Assembly (NCBI RefSeq): GCF_900104265.1
Contig: NZ_FNJJ01000005.1
Location: 1-64,000, forward strand
DNA: 64,000 nt
Source: Ectopseudomonas guguanensis
GTDB taxonomy: Bacteria; Pseudomonadota; Gammaproteobacteria; Pseudomonadales; Pseudomonadaceae
Direction of reading: 5' to 3'
Shown here piece by piece: positions 1 to 8,414 of this stretch (the stretch's first letter is position 1; every line of letters begins with the position of its first letter). The notes under the pieces are model-generated. The model did not search any database. It had not been told where the DNA came from and saw only the letters and a list, made by a program, of their open reading frames with translations. The position numbers and the translations under genes are program-made.

Positions 1-894
1 CTTCAGGAAAGTGGCTTGTTTAGCTACTCACTTAGTGAGCGGTTTAACGACGCGGTTTCCAGTCGTGGGGAGGGGCTTTATTACACCAGCGCTGCTGGCA
101 GTGTCATTGGAGGCGCTGGCGGAGCTATCGTCTCGGGTGTCGGAGGAGCGGGAGCTTGTACTGTTTCCTTCGGGGTGGGGTGTGCACTCGGAGCGGCTGG
201 TGTCGTGGGTGGCATCTCGGAATACAGCGACGGCTTGGATCGCATCAGCAACGGCTATACCTCCACGGAAGGCCAGAAAGTTATAGACTCGTTTAGGCCG
301 GGAACGCATCAGGGCGATGTGAGCTTGGCTGGAAATATGGGTGACTTTGTCGTATCCGCTGCTGCTGATCTTGTGCTGCAGCGTGTTGGCGGTAAGGTTG
401 TTGATCGTGTTGCCAAGGCCGTTGACGGGAAGCTGAATGTCCCCAAAACGGACTCTGGTGCTGTGGGGGGGAATGGTGCAAAAGGAACTGCCGCTGATGC
501 TGGTTCGGTCTTTAGCCAGCAACGCAACTTCTGGTCTAAAGACCCAATCCAGTTCAACGGGAACAAGGTCTACCAGCGAGATGACTTGTTTGAACCGAAC
601 CTCATTAGTAGCTGGCGTGAAGGTGGGAAGGTTGTAACTGGAACCAATCTTGAGCGTATGGCGAGCGGTCGAGCCCCTATTGGCGTAGATGGAAAATCCG
701 TCAACCTACATCACACGACACAAACTCAATCTTGGCCTATTGCTGAAATGACACAGACATTCCATCAGCAAAACAGTTCGGTTATTCATGTGAACCCAAA
801 TACTATTCCTTCCGGGATTGATCGTGCTGCCTTTGATAAATGGAAGACTCAGTATTGGCAGCAGAGGGCAGCTGGATATGGTGGTGCTCAATGA
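1..894 (+). CDS. C-terminal part of polymorphic toxin with LHH (HNH/Endo VII) nuclease domain, 5' partial
   Basis: The reading frame is open to the first base of the window, so this is the end of a larger protein, probably an Rhs or CdiA/FhaB-type exoprotein. The first ~100 visible residues are a Gly/Ala-rich hydrophobic stretch (AAGSVIGGAGGAIVSG) typical of the pre-toxin part of such proteins. The last ~70 residues carry SVNLHHTTQ followed by FHQQ and an FDKWKTQYW tail. That is the arrangement of the LHH family of HNH/Endonuclease VII toxins, whose LHH histidines form the metal/catalytic site. The next gene overlaps by 4 bp (ATGA) and encodes a SUKH-type immunity protein, which supports the toxin call. 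The secretion route cannot be judged because the N-terminus is outside the window. Confidence 0.78.
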   Translation, partial: LQESGLFSYSLSERFNDAVSSRGEGLYYTSAAGSVIGGAGGAIVSGVGGAGACTVSFGVGCALGAAGVVGGISEYSDGLDRISNGYTSTEGQKVIDSFRPGTHQGDVSLAGNMGDFVVSAAADLVLQRVGGKVVDRVAKAVDGKLNVPKTDSGAVGGNGAKGTAADAGSVFSQQRNFWSKDPIQFNGNKVYQRDDLFEPNLISSWREGGKVVTGTNLERMASGRAPIGVDGKSVNLHHTTQTQSWPIAEMTQTFHQQNSSVIHVNPNTIPSGIDRAAFDKWKTQYWQQRAAGYGGAQ

Positions 895-1352
895 GTGCTT
901 ATAGTGCGGAAAAAGTTGAAGAGTTGGTGAAGGCGCACTGCGAGATAGTTGATTTTGGTGATGAATCTGGCGCAGTGGGTGATGAGTGGGTCAAGAGAGC
1001 CGAGCAAAGATTGGGGCTGGTCTTGCCGGCCTCATATAAATGGTTCTTGAGGAGATATGCCGGAGGGGAAATTGGTGGTGAGGAGATATACAGCCTCTAC
1101 GGTATGGACTTTGATACCGTTAATGGCGGGGATATTGTCCATCAGCACTTGATTGGGCTGAGAAATGGTCTTGTGGATGATCAGAGCCTTGTGGTGAGTG
1201 AAACAGACTTCGGGGAAGTGTTCTTTTTTGATTTCTCTACGTACAAGGACGGGGAGTGTTCAATAAAAGTCAGAATTCCATCGGGGGAAAGTTTGCACTA
1301 TGCGGGAAGCTTTTATGAGTTTCTGTGCAAGCGGATTTTGGCTCACGTTTAA
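891..1352 (+). CDS. SMI1/KNR4 (SUKH) family immunity protein
   Basis: A 153-aa cytoplasmic protein with the SUKH core: an early helix (EQRLGLVLPASYKWFL) followed by RYAGGEIGGEEIYSLYG and a C-terminal SFYEFL helix. SUKH proteins are the commonest immunity proteins paired with nuclease toxins of polymorphic systems. The start is the ATG at 891, which overlaps the toxin stop as ATGA, so translation is probably coupled. A longer frame opens at 840, but its first 17 residues lie inside the toxin gene and have no SUKH character. Base composition is visibly more AT-rich than the housekeeping genes further on, fitting horizontally exchanged toxin-immunity cargo. The proposed role is to bind and block the LHH nuclease encoded just upstream. 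Confidence 0.8.
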   Translation: MSAYSAEKVEELVKAHCEIVDFGDESGAVGDEWVKRAEQRLGLVLPASYKWFLRRYAGGEIGGEEIYSLYGMDFDTVNGGDIVHQHLIGLRNGLVDDQSLVVSETDFGEVFFFDFSTYKDGECSIKVRIPSGESLHYAGSFYEFLCKRILAHV

Positions 1353-1362
1353 TTGCATGAGC

Positions 1363-2148
1363 GAAAAAGGGGACAGATTTATTTTCCGCCTGCTCGGCTA
1401 AGCTGAAGGTCTCAGTGGATGGAGGTCGTTATGCCAAGGATGGGGCGTATTGTGTTACCGAACTACCCACATCATGTGGTGCAGCGAGGGCATAACCGGC
1501 AGGTGGTGTTTGCCGCTGAACAGGATTATCAGCGTTACGTTTCTGATCTGCGTGAGCTGAAAGATGTCTTCGGGGTCAAGGTCTACGCCTATTGCCTGAT
1601 GACCAATCATGTTCACCTGCTACTGGCACCCGGTGAAGCGATCTCCGGGCTGGGGCAGTTGATGAAAGCGCTGGCGGCGCGCGCCACCCGTTATCGGAAT
1701 CGTTTAGAGGGACGAACTGGCACTCTCTGGGAGAGTCGCTACAAGTCCAGCGTGGTCGAGTCAGACGCATACTTGCTTACCTGCTGTCGCTATATTGAGC
1801 TGAACCCGGTTCGAGCCCGTATGGTTGCCGAGGCGGGTGATTATCCTTGGTCGAGCTATCGGACGCGGGTAACGGATCAGTCGGACAGCGATTGGCTGGA
1901 CATGGACCCTTGCTTCTTCGCACTTGGCGACACGCCTGAAAGGCGTCGTATCCGTTACATGGAATTCATGCGACAAGCCGTTCCATCAAGTGAGCTTGAT
2001 TTGATTCGTGCAGCACTGCAGAGGGGGCAGCTAACCGGCAGTGCTCGTTTCGTGGATGAGATAGAAAGAATCCAAGGGCTGCGGGTTGAGCTACGAGGTC
2101 AAGGCAGGCCGAGGCGTAATCCCGGAAAATAAATCTGTCCCCTTTTTC
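1363..2148 (+). mobile_element. RAYT gene unit bounded by 26-bp perfect inverted repeats
   Basis: The 26 bases at 1363-1388 are the exact reverse complement of 2123-2148; both contain the core GGGGACAGATTTATTTT. They enclose one gene, a REP-associated tyrosine transposase, and its TAA stop (2130-2132) lies inside the right repeat. No target duplication was found outside the repeats. Classical IS200-type elements use small subterminal hairpins rather than long terminal repeats, so whether this unit moves as such is uncertain. The repeats might instead act as transcription terminators or as regulatory stem structures that insulate the gene. Confidence 0.7.
1431..2132 (+). CDS. rayT: REP-associated tyrosine transposase (RAYT, Y1_Tnp/IS200-like)
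   Basis: A 233-aa Y1-type single-strand transposase. The HUH metal-binding motif is NHVHLLL near residue 60, and the family signatures PHHVVQRGHNRQ, GTLWESRYKS, YIELNPVRARMV and YPWSSY are all present. The catalytic tyrosine of the family lies in the helix around CCRYIELNPVRA. RAYTs are domesticated relatives of the IS200/IS605 transposases and are associated with spread of REP palindromes that begin with GTAG. The start is taken as ATG 1431, which has GGAGG 5 nt upstream; an in-frame ATG at 1419 has no such site. It is a lone gene between inverted repeats, and several GTAG palindromes in this window are candidate substrates. Confidence 0.9.
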   Translation: MPRMGRIVLPNYPHHVVQRGHNRQVVFAAEQDYQRYVSDLRELKDVFGVKVYAYCLMTNHVHLLLAPGEAISGLGQLMKALAARATRYRNRLEGRTGTLWESRYKSSVVESDAYLLTCCRYIELNPVRARMVAEAGDYPWSSYRTRVTDQSDSDWLDMDPCFFALGDTPERRRIRYMEFMRQAVPSSELDLIRAALQRGQLTGSARFVDEIERIQGLRVELRGQGRPRRNPGK

Positions 2149-2188
2149 CCGTAGCCGCAGAGCGCGTGCAGCCCACTGCTTACTGGCT

Positions 2189-2210
2189 TGGCGGGTTTCA
2201 CCCGCCCTAC
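2189..2210 (-). repeat. Single GTAG REP palindrome (GGCGGGT family)
   Basis: The segment reads GGCGGGTTTCACCCGCC followed by CTAC; on the minus strand it starts GTAGGGCGGGTGAAACCCGCC. It is the same sequence type as 21281-21335 and 63892-63943, but only one half of the doublet is present. Confidence 0.6.
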
Positions 2211-2229
2211 ATGGTGCAGCGAAGCGTCA

Positions 2230-2321
2230 TCACTTGCCCACCGTCTTGCTCTGACCGAGGGAAGCGATCGCTGCGCCGCCGCGTTTCAGGGAGGGTCGGG
2301 CTCCGTCCCGTCGCCTTGCCT
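2230..2321 (-). pseudogene. C-terminal remnant of a quinone oxidoreductase
   Basis: Reading the minus strand toward lower coordinates gives LKRGGAAIASLGQSKTVGK followed by two stops. This lines up with the C-terminus of the intact oxidoreductase encoded at 2882-3871 (LERGGEAIDALGQRKAVGKL). The similarity can be followed for roughly 90 bases, including the GGCAAG block upstream, with small indels. The rest of the gene is absent. It is either a broken tandem duplicate or a trace left by rearrangement next to the RAYT unit. Confidence 0.6.
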
Positions 2322-2563
2322 CAGCCTATCCATGGGTTTTCGTCGCCACGTCCTGGCTCTGCGCCACCCATTTAAAGTTGGCACTTTCCGATTCGCTGCC
2401 GAGTCGTAACTGATGTAGGGGATGGCGAAGCATCAAGAGCATTGCCAGGTATTGGCTTCGCAGCCGTGTCATGCCCTGCGTACGAACGGCAGCCGGATAA
2501 GCGCTGCCGGTTCCAGGCGCGCCGCTCCTTCTTTGGCCGCCACAGACATGCGAGGAGATTGTC

Positions 2564-2722
2564 ATGGGCTTGGGAACCATACTGCTGATCATTCTGCTTC
2601 TGATGCTGGTTGGTGCGCTACCGGCGTGGCCCCATAGCCGCGGCTGGGGCTATGGGCCTACAGGTGGCCTTGGGCTGGTGCTGGTCATCGTGCTGGTGCT
2701 GGTGCTGCTCGGTTACATATGA
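2564..2722 (+). CDS. DUF3309 family small membrane protein
   Basis: A 52-aa protein with two hydrophobic segments: residues 4-19 (GTILLIILLLMLVGAL) and 35-50 (GLVLVIVLVLVLLG). They are joined by the family hallmark PAWPHSRGWGYGPTGGLG. This central WPHSRxWGYxPxG motif identifies DUF3309. The function of the family is unknown; it is predicted to be a two-pass inner-membrane miniprotein. AGGAG lies upstream of ATG 2564. It stands alone between the oxidoreductase remnant and a REPIN. Confidence 0.85.
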   Translation: MGLGTILLIILLLMLVGALPAWPHSRGWGYGPTGGLGLVLVIVLVLVLLGYI

Positions 2723-2775
2723 GCCTGCGCCTACATCGCTGACGGGCCGGCAACGCCAGTTGGATCTAGCAGTCC

Positions 2776-2846
2776 GTAGGGTGGGCTTCAGCCCACCAGC
2801 GGCGGTTGGTATGGGCTGAAGCGGATCGCCGCCCGGCCCACCCCAC
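2776..2846. repeat. REPIN-like doublet, GGTGGGCTTCAGCCCACC family
   Basis: It starts GTAGGGTGGGCTTCAGCCC and returns as an inverted copy (GGGCTGAAGC ... GGCCCACCCC). Nearly the same element occurs between spuB and spuC (32933-33006), including the internal GCGGATCGCCGCCCGGCCCA. The right end has lost the terminal CTAC seen in the other copy. Confidence 0.75.
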
Positions 2847-2881
2847 AAGGCTTGGCGCCCGGGGGCGGACCGTACCGTTCC

Positions 2882-3871
2882 CTAGGCGCCCTGGCGAACC
2901 TGCACCACCAGCTTGCCCACCGCCTTGCGCTGGCCGAGGGCATCGATGGCCTCGCCACCACGCTCCAGCGGGAAGGTCTGCGACACCAGCGGCTTGAGCT
3001 TGCCTTCGGCATGCCAGGCGAACAGTTGCTGGAAGTTCGCGGCGTTGTCCTGCGGCTGGCGCTGGGCGAAGGAGCCCCAGAACACGCCGACCAGGGAGGC
3101 ACCCTTGAGCAGCGGCAGGTTGGCCGGCAGCGCCGGGATGCCACCGCCAGCGGCGAAGCCCACCACCAGGAAGCGGCCATTCCAGCCGATGCTGCGGAAG
3201 GCTTCCTCGAACAGCGCGCCGCCTACCGGATCGTAGATCACGTCAACGCCCTGGCCGCCGGTGAGCTTCTTCACTTCGTCCTTCAGGCTTTGTTCGCTGT
3301 AGTTGATCAGCTCGTCGGCGCCGGCGTTGCGCGCCACTTCCAGTTTCTCGGCACTGCTTGCTGCAGCAATCACTTTCGCGCCCATGGCCTTGCCGATTTC
3401 CACCGCCGCCAGGCCGACGCCGCCGGAGGCGCCGAGCACCAGCAGGGTTTCACCCGGTTGCAGGTTGGCGCGCTGCTTGAGCGCATGCATCGAGGTGCCG
3501 TAGGTCATGCCGAAGGCGGCTGCAGTAGTGAGGTCCATGCTCTTGGGCACCGGCAGTACGTTGTAGGCCGGCACGGCGACTTCTTCGGCGAAGCCGCCCC
3601 AGCCGGTCAGTGCCATGACCCGGTCACCGGCGCGCAGGTGGCTGACCTTCTCGCCCACGGCCTTGACCACGCCGGCTACCTCGCCACCCGGGGCGAAGGG
3701 GAAGGGCGGCTTGAACTGGTATTTGCCTTCGATGATCAGCGTATCGGGGAAGTTGACCCCGGCGGCCTGTACCTCGATCAGCACCTCGTTTTTCTTGGGT
3801 TCGGGGCTCGGCAGGTCTTCCAGTACCAGGGTATCGGCGGGGCCGAAGGCTTTGCACAGCAGGGCTTTCAT
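2882..3871 (-). CDS. NADPH:quinone oxidoreductase family protein (zinc-free MDR)
   Basis: A 329-aa member of the medium-chain dehydrogenase/reductase superfamily, quinone oxidoreductase branch. The N-terminal GroES-like half contains GVNFPDTLIIEGKYQ and the PFAPGGEVAGVVKAVG block. The Rossmann half has the dinucleotide loop LVLGASGGVGLAAVEIGKAMGAKVIA and later VDVIYDPVGG. The structural and catalytic zinc cysteine clusters of alcohol dehydrogenases are absent, as expected for this branch. The probable reaction is NADPH-dependent reduction of quinones or reactive enones in the cytoplasm. The start is placed at 3871 because AAGAGGA lies 9 nt upstream; the in-frame ATG at 3880 is too close to it. 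A homologue holds the same place near the rbbA operon in PAO1, as I recall. Confidence 0.88.
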   Translation of the reverse strand: MKALLCKAFGPADTLVLEDLPSPEPKKNEVLIEVQAAGVNFPDTLIIEGKYQFKPPFPFAPGGEVAGVVKAVGEKVSHLRAGDRVMALTGWGGFAEEVAVPAYNVLPVPKSMDLTTAAAFGMTYGTSMHALKQRANLQPGETLLVLGASGGVGLAAVEIGKAMGAKVIAAASSAEKLEVARNAGADELINYSEQSLKDEVKKLTGGQGVDVIYDPVGGALFEEAFRSIGWNGRFLVVGFAAGGGIPALPANLPLLKGASLVGVFWGSFAQRQPQDNAANFQQLFAWHAEGKLKPLVSQTFPLERGGEAIDALGQRKAVGKLVVQVRQGA

Positions 3872-4026
3872 CAAGGTCATTCCTCTTGCAGGGTGCCATG
3901 CAGTGTAGAAAGCACCCGCCGAGGGTCAACGAGCATGCCGGAGCCTGATAGGCCGGCATAAGCGTCGGGCTTGGGTGCTGGCCTGTGGATGGCTATGCTA
4001 GGCACATCCCCGATGGAGTACCGAAT

Positions 4027-4431
4027 GTGAAACTGTTGACCGCCCTGTTGCTGAGCCTGTCGATCTGCCTGCCTGCCCTGGCGTCTTCGGAGAAGAAGGA
4101 AGAGGCGCCGACGACGCTCTATCACAACCTGTTTCCGGCGCTGATCGGCAATCTGGCGGATTCGGGCAACCGCCTGAAGTTCTTCAAGGCTGATGTGTCG
4201 TTGCGGGTGACCGGTACCGAGGCGGAGGAGAAGCTCAAGCAGCACGAGCCGTTGGTCCGTCACCAGTTGGTGATGCTGTTCTCGGCCCAGACCAGCGAGA
4301 CCATCAACGCCCCGGATGGCCGCGAAAACCTGCGCCTGGAGGCCTTGAAGAGGGTGCAGGACGCGCTCAATGGCGAAGAGGGCAAGCCCATCGTCGAAGA
4401 CCTGCTGTTCAACAATTTGATCATTCAGTAG
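4027..4431 (+). CDS. FliL-like secreted/periplasmic protein
   Basis: A 134-aa protein starting at GTG 4027 with GGAG about 8 nt upstream. Residues 1-20 form a signal peptide or membrane anchor (LLTALLLSLSICLPALAS). The rest resembles the C-terminal domain of FliL, the flagellar basal-body protein: YHNLFPALIGNLADSG, LRVTGTEAEEKL, a conserved central VRHQLVMLFS and the tail EDLLFNNLIIQ. No flagellar genes are nearby, so this is an orphan FliL-type protein as found in other pseudomonads. It might instead be lipoprotein-like, but no lipobox cysteine is in place. Function unknown beyond the family resemblance. Confidence 0.7.
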   Translation: MKLLTALLLSLSICLPALASSEKKEEAPTTLYHNLFPALIGNLADSGNRLKFFKADVSLRVTGTEAEEKLKQHEPLVRHQLVMLFSAQTSETINAPDGRENLRLEALKRVQDALNGEEGKPIVEDLLFNNLIIQ

Positions 4432-4467
4432 TGGGCGCAGTCAGTTAAGCGTCGGCGCTGCGAATGC

Positions 4468-4541
4468 GTAGGAGCGGCGCCCCGCCGCGAACCAGGGTGA
4501 GGTGCAATTGAAAAGCTTCGCCTCGGGGGCGGGGCTCCTAC
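4468..4541. repeat. REPIN-like doublet, GTAGGAGCGGC family
   Basis: It begins GTAGGAGCGGCGCCCCGCCGC and ends GGGGCGGGGCTCCTAC, two REP-like halves in inverted order. It lies between the convergent fliL-like and yhhJ genes, where such palindromes can also act as transcript ends. Confidence 0.65.
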
Positions 4542-4584
4542 GAAAAGCCGCTTTTTCGCGGCTGAAGCCGTTCCCACGGTTCTC

Positions 4585-5709
4585 TCAGGCCATCTGTGCC
4601 AGGGTCTTGCGAAAGCGGGCGAGCGCCGCGACGAAGAACAGCGTACCGATGCCGGCGATGGCCAGCATGTAGGGCCAGACGATGGCCAGGCCCGCGCCGC
4701 GATAGAGAATGGCCTGGGCCAGCGCGACGAAGTGGGTGGTCGGCGCCGCCAGCATGATCTGCTGCACCAGCTCCGGCATGCTCTCGCGCGGCGTGGTGCC
4801 GCCGGAGAGGATCTGCAGCGGCAGCAGCACCAGGATGATCAGCAGGCCCAGCTGCGGCATCGAGCGCGCCACGGTGCCGAAGAAGATGCCCATCGAGGTG
4901 GTGGCGAACAGGTGCAGCGCCGCGCCCGCCAGGAACAGCGCGATGGAGCCCTCGATCGGCACCTGCAGCCAGCCCTGCACCACCAGCAGCAGAGATAGCG
5001 CCGCCGCCGTCAGCACCACCAGGCCCATCGACCAGACCTTGGCCAGCATGATCTGCAGCGGCGTCACCGGCATAACCAGCAGGTGCTCCACGGTGCCGTG
5101 CTCGCGCTCGCGGATCAGCGCCGCGCCGGTGAGGATGATCGACAGCATGGTGATCTGGTTGATCACCTCCATCACCGAGCCGAACCAGCTGCGCGTCAGG
5201 TTGGGGTTGAACTGCACGCGCAGCACCAGCTCGGCCGGCTGCTGCAGCTCGCCGCGGTAACGGCGGACGAACTCGGTCACCTCGCTGATGCCGATGTTCT
5301 GGATATAGCCGGCGCCGGTGAAGGCCATGCTCACCTGGGTGGCGTCGACGTTGAGCTGGATCGCCGGGCTGCGCCCGGCCAGCACGTCGCGCTGGAAGTT
5401 CGGCGGGATGTTCAGGGTGAAGGTGTAGCGCCCGGAATCCATGCCGCGGTCCATCTGGCTCAGGTCGATGCGCTCCGGGGTGCGGAAATAGGGCGCCTGG
5501 AAGGCCTGGATCAGGCGTTCGGAGAGTTGCGACTGGTCCTCGTCGAGCACGGCGATGGCGGCATTGTGCAGGCTCTCCGGGATGCTGGTGGCGGCCGAGT
5601 AGATGCCCAGGCTGAAGGCCCAGAGAATCAGCAGCACCAGCGCCAGGTCGTGCTGCAGGCTGCGCAGTTCCTTGATGCCGAGATGCAGGATGTTGGCCAG
5701 GCGTTGCAT
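4585..5709 (-). CDS. yhhJ: ABC-2 type inner-membrane permease (YhhJ-like)
   Basis: A 374-aa ABC-2 permease. One membrane helix lies near residues 20-40, a large periplasmic domain follows (about residues 45-170, containing DEDQSQLSERLIQAFQ), then about five helices. The conserved cytoplasmic REREHGTVEHLLVMPVTPLQ motif is typical of DrrB/YhhJ permeases. It ends the yhiI-rbbA-yhhJ type operon. The start is ATG 5709, overlapping the rbbA stop as TGATG, with AGGAGG 4 nt upstream; the GTG three bases earlier is too close to that site. It probably forms the transmembrane channel together with the permease half of the RbbA-like protein. Confidence 0.88.
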   Translation of the reverse strand: MQRLANILHLGIKELRSLQHDLALVLLILWAFSLGIYSAATSIPESLHNAAIAVLDEDQSQLSERLIQAFQAPYFRTPERIDLSQMDRGMDSGRYTFTLNIPPNFQRDVLAGRSPAIQLNVDATQVSMAFTGAGYIQNIGISEVTEFVRRYRGELQQPAELVLRVQFNPNLTRSWFGSVMEVINQITMLSIILTGAALIREREHGTVEHLLVMPVTPLQIMLAKVWSMGLVVLTAAALSLLLVVQGWLQVPIEGSIALFLAGAALHLFATTSMGIFFGTVARSMPQLGLLIILVLLPLQILSGGTTPRESMPELVQQIMLAAPTTHFVALAQAILYRGAGLAIVWPYMLAIAGIGTLFFVAALARFRKTLAQMA

Positions 5710-8414
5710 CACACCTCCTGTTTGCGCAGCAGGCTGGCGCTGAGCAGGGTCAGCAGCGGCACGGTCAGCGCCAGGGCGGCGAAGTAGCCGGTAAGGTCAC
5801 GCAGCTCCAGCGCCTTGGAGAACACCCCGCGGCTGATCACCAGGAACTGCGAGGTCGGGTAGAGCTGGCCGACCAGGGCGCCGATCCCTTCCAGCGAGGC
5901 CACCGGGTAGATCAGTCCGGAGAACTGGATGGCCGGCACCAGGGTGGCGATGGCGGTGCCGAACACGGCGGCGATCTGGCTGTTGGTGAAGGTCGACATC
6001 AGCAGCCCCAGGGCGGTGGCGCAGGCTACATAGAGCAGCGCGCCGAGGCCGAGGGTGAGCACGCTGCCCTTGAGCGGCACGTCGAACACCGTCACCGCCA
6101 GCAGCACCAGCAGGGCGCAGTTGAACAGGCCCAGGGCGACGTAGGGCAGCTGCTTGCCGATAAGAAATTCCAGGCGGGTGACCGGGGTGACGTAGAGGTT
6201 GATGATCGAACCCAGCTCCTTCTCGCGCACCACGCCGAGGGCCGTGAGCATGGCCGGGATCAGCATCAGCAGCAGCGGAATCACCGCCGGCACCATGGCC
6301 TTGAGGCTCTCCACGTCCGGGTTGTAGCGGTAGCGCACCTCCAATTCTGCGGCGCTGGCCGCCTGCGGTTGCGGCGAACGCCGGGCCAGTTCGGCCAGGT
6401 AGTGCTGGTGCAGGCCGGTGACATAGCCCTTGATGGTCTCGGCGCGGGTCGGCATGGCACCGTCGATCCACATGGCGATCTGCGGGCCGGCACCGCGCTT
6501 GAGGTCGCGGCCGAAGTGCGGCGGAATCTCTACCGCCAGGCTGATGTCGCCACTGCGCAGGCGTCGCTCCAGCTCGTCGTAATCACGTAGCGCCGGCTTC
6601 TCCAGAAAGTAGCGCGAGCCGGACAGGTTGCGGTGGTACTCCTGGCTGGTGGTGGTCTGGTCGCGGTCGAGCACGGCGAAGGCCAGGTCCTCCACGTCCA
6701 GGCTGATGCCGTAGCCGATGATGAACAGCAGCAACACCGTACCGAGCAGCGCCATGCCGCCGCGGATCGGGTCGCGGCGCAGCTCCAGCGCCTCGCGGCG
6801 GGCGTAGCTGAGCAGGCGGCGCAGGCTGAAGCGCTGGCGCTGTGGCGGCGGCGTCTGCTCCAGCGGCGGCGCCTCGCTGGCCGGCTGTTCGCCGAGTGCC
6901 TCCTGCAGGTAGGCGATAAAGGTGGCTTCCAGGCTGTCCAGTCCGCGTTTCTCCATCAGCCCCTGCGGCGTGTCGCTGTCCAGCACCTTGCCGGCGTGCA
7001 TCAGCGAGATGCGGTCGCAGCGCTGCGCCTCGTTCATGAAGTGGGTGGAGATGAAGATGGTCACGCCGTCCCGGCGCGACAGGTCGAGCATCAGTTGCCA
7101 GAAGCCGTCGCGGGCCACCGGATCGACGCCCGAGGTGGGCTCGTCGAGGATCAGGATCTCCGGCTTGTGAATCACCGCCACGGCCAGCGACAGGCGCTGG
7201 CGGATGCCCAGCGGCAGGCGCTCCGGGAGCATGTCCATGACCGCGCCGAGGTCGAAGCGCGCGGCCATTTCGGCTACCCGTGGCTCGATCTCGGCGGCCG
7301 GGACATGGAACAGCCGGGCGTGCAGCACCAGGTTCTGCCGCACCGTCAGCTCGCCGTACAGGGAGAAGGCCTGGGACATGTAGCCGACCCGCTGGCGCGT
7401 GGCCATGTCGCGCGGGTCGATCGCCTGGCCGAACAGCAGCGCCTCACCCCCGGACGCCGGCAGCAGGCCGGTGAGCATCTTCATGGTGGTGCTCTTGCCG
7501 CAACCGTTGGAGCCGAGGAAGCCGAAGATTTCGCCGCGGCGGATGCGAAACGACACCGAATCGACCGCGACGAAGTCGCCGAAGCGCATGCTCAGGCCCC
7601 TGGCCTCGATGGCGATCTCGCTGCTGTCCCGCAGCGGGGGAATCACTACCTGCTGGTGCCCGCGGCGGCGCTCTTCCGGCAGCAGGGCGATAAAGGCCTG
7701 CTCCAGGCTGGCGCAACCGGTGCGCGTGCGCAGTTCGGCCGGGCTGCCTTCGGCCAGCACGCGGCCGGCGTCCATCGCCACCAGATGGTCGAAACGCTCG
7801 GCCTCCTCCATGTAGGCGGTGGCCACCAGCACGCTCATCTGCGGGCGCTGCGCGCGAATACGGGCGATCAGCTCCCAGAACTGGTTGCGCGACAGCGGGT
7901 CGACGCCGGTGGTGGGTTCGTCGAGGATCAGCAGGTCGGGGTCGTGGATCAGCGCGCAACACAGCCCGAGCTTCTGCTTCATGCCACCGGACAGCTTGCC
8001 CGCCGGGCGCTCGCGGAACGCGGCCATGCCGGTGCTGCGCAGCAGGTCGTCGATGCGCCGCTCGCGCTCGGCGGCGTCCTGGCCGAACAGGCGGCCGAAG
8101 AAGTCGAGGTTCTCGAACACCGACAGCGTGGGATAGAGGTTCTTGCCCAGGCCCTGCGGCATGTAGGCGATATGCGGGCAGACGCGGCGGCGGTGGCGCG
8201 CATCGGCCATATCGCCGCCCAGCACTTCGACCGTACCGTCCTGAACCCTGCGCGCCCCGGCGATCAGCGCCAGCAGGCTGGATTTGCCGACGCCATCGGG
8301 GCCGATCAGGCCGACCATGCGACGCGCCGGAAGCTGCAGATCGATCTGCTGCAGGGCGTGGGTCTGGCCGTAGCGCAGGCCGACGCCGGCCAGGCGTGCG
8401 ACCGGCGTGTTCAT
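5709..8414 (-). CDS. rbbA: RbbA-like double ABC ATPase fused to ABC-2 permease
   Basis: A 901-aa fusion. ATPase 1 has Walker [10 protein letters not shown] (residues 38-46), signature LSGGMKQKL and Walker [13 protein letters not shown]. ATPase 2 has Walker [10 protein letters not shown] and Walker [13 protein letters not shown], but its signature is LPLGIRQRL, so the usual LSGGQ is degenerate. From about residue 540 the chain is an ABC-2 permease with an extracytoplasmic loop and six helices, including [22 protein letters not shown]. The length matches E. coli RbbA (~911 aa), described as a ribosome-associated ATPase, but the architecture and HlyD/permease neighbours equally suggest an exporter. 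The start at 8414 overlaps the hlyD-like stop by 4 bp. Confidence 0.88.
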   Translation of the reverse strand: MNTPVARLAGVGLRYGQTHALQQIDLQLPARRMVGLIGPDGVGKSSLLALIAGARRVQDGTVEVLGGDMADARHRRRVCPHIAYMPQGLGKNLYPTLSVFENLDFFGRLFGQDAAERERRIDDLLRSTGMAAFRERPAGKLSGGMKQKLGLCCALIHDPDLLILDEPTTGVDPLSRNQFWELIARIRAQRPQMSVLVATAYMEEAERFDHLVAMDAGRVLAEGSPAELRTRTGCASLEQAFIALLPEERRRGHQQVVIPPLRDSSEIAIEARGLSMRFGDFVAVDSVSFRIRRGEIFGFLGSNGCGKSTTMKMLTGLLPASGGEALLFGQAIDPRDMATRQRVGYMSQAFSLYGELTVRQNLVLHARLFHVPAAEIEPRVAEMAARFDLGAVMDMLPERLPLGIRQRLSLAVAVIHKPEILILDEPTSGVDPVARDGFWQLMLDLSRRDGVTIFISTHFMNEAQRCDRISLMHAGKVLDSDTPQGLMEKRGLDSLEATFIAYLQEALGEQPASEAPPLEQTPPPQRQRFSLRRLLSYARREALELRRDPIRGGMALLGTVLLLFIIGYGISLDVEDLAFAVLDRDQTTTSQEYHRNLSGSRYFLEKPALRDYDELERRLRSGDISLAVEIPPHFGRDLKRGAGPQIAMWIDGAMPTRAETIKGYVTGLHQHYLAELARRSPQPQAASAAELEVRYRYNPDVESLKAMVPAVIPLLLMLIPAMLTALGVVREKELGSIINLYVTPVTRLEFLIGKQLPYVALGLFNCALLVLLAVTVFDVPLKGSVLTLGLGALLYVACATALGLLMSTFTNSQIAAVFGTAIATLVPAIQFSGLIYPVASLEGIGALVGQLYPTSQFLVISRGVFSKALELRDLTGYFAALALTVPLLTLLSASLLRKQEV

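Larger units (their letters stand above)
2149..2563. other. Gene-free debris between RAYT unit and small DUF3309 gene
   Basis: About 415 bp without a credible intact gene. It holds a half REP of the GCGGGT family (2189-2210, ending CCCGCCCTAC), a decayed quinone oxidoreductase C-terminus (2230-2321, minus strand) and otherwise unremarkable sequence up to the ribosome-binding site of the DUF3309 gene. Short open frames here have no family features. Confidence 0.6.

Noticed and set aside
1419..1430. Earlier ATG of the RAYT gene
   Set aside because: No ribosome-binding site before it, whereas GGAGG lies in front of ATG 1431.
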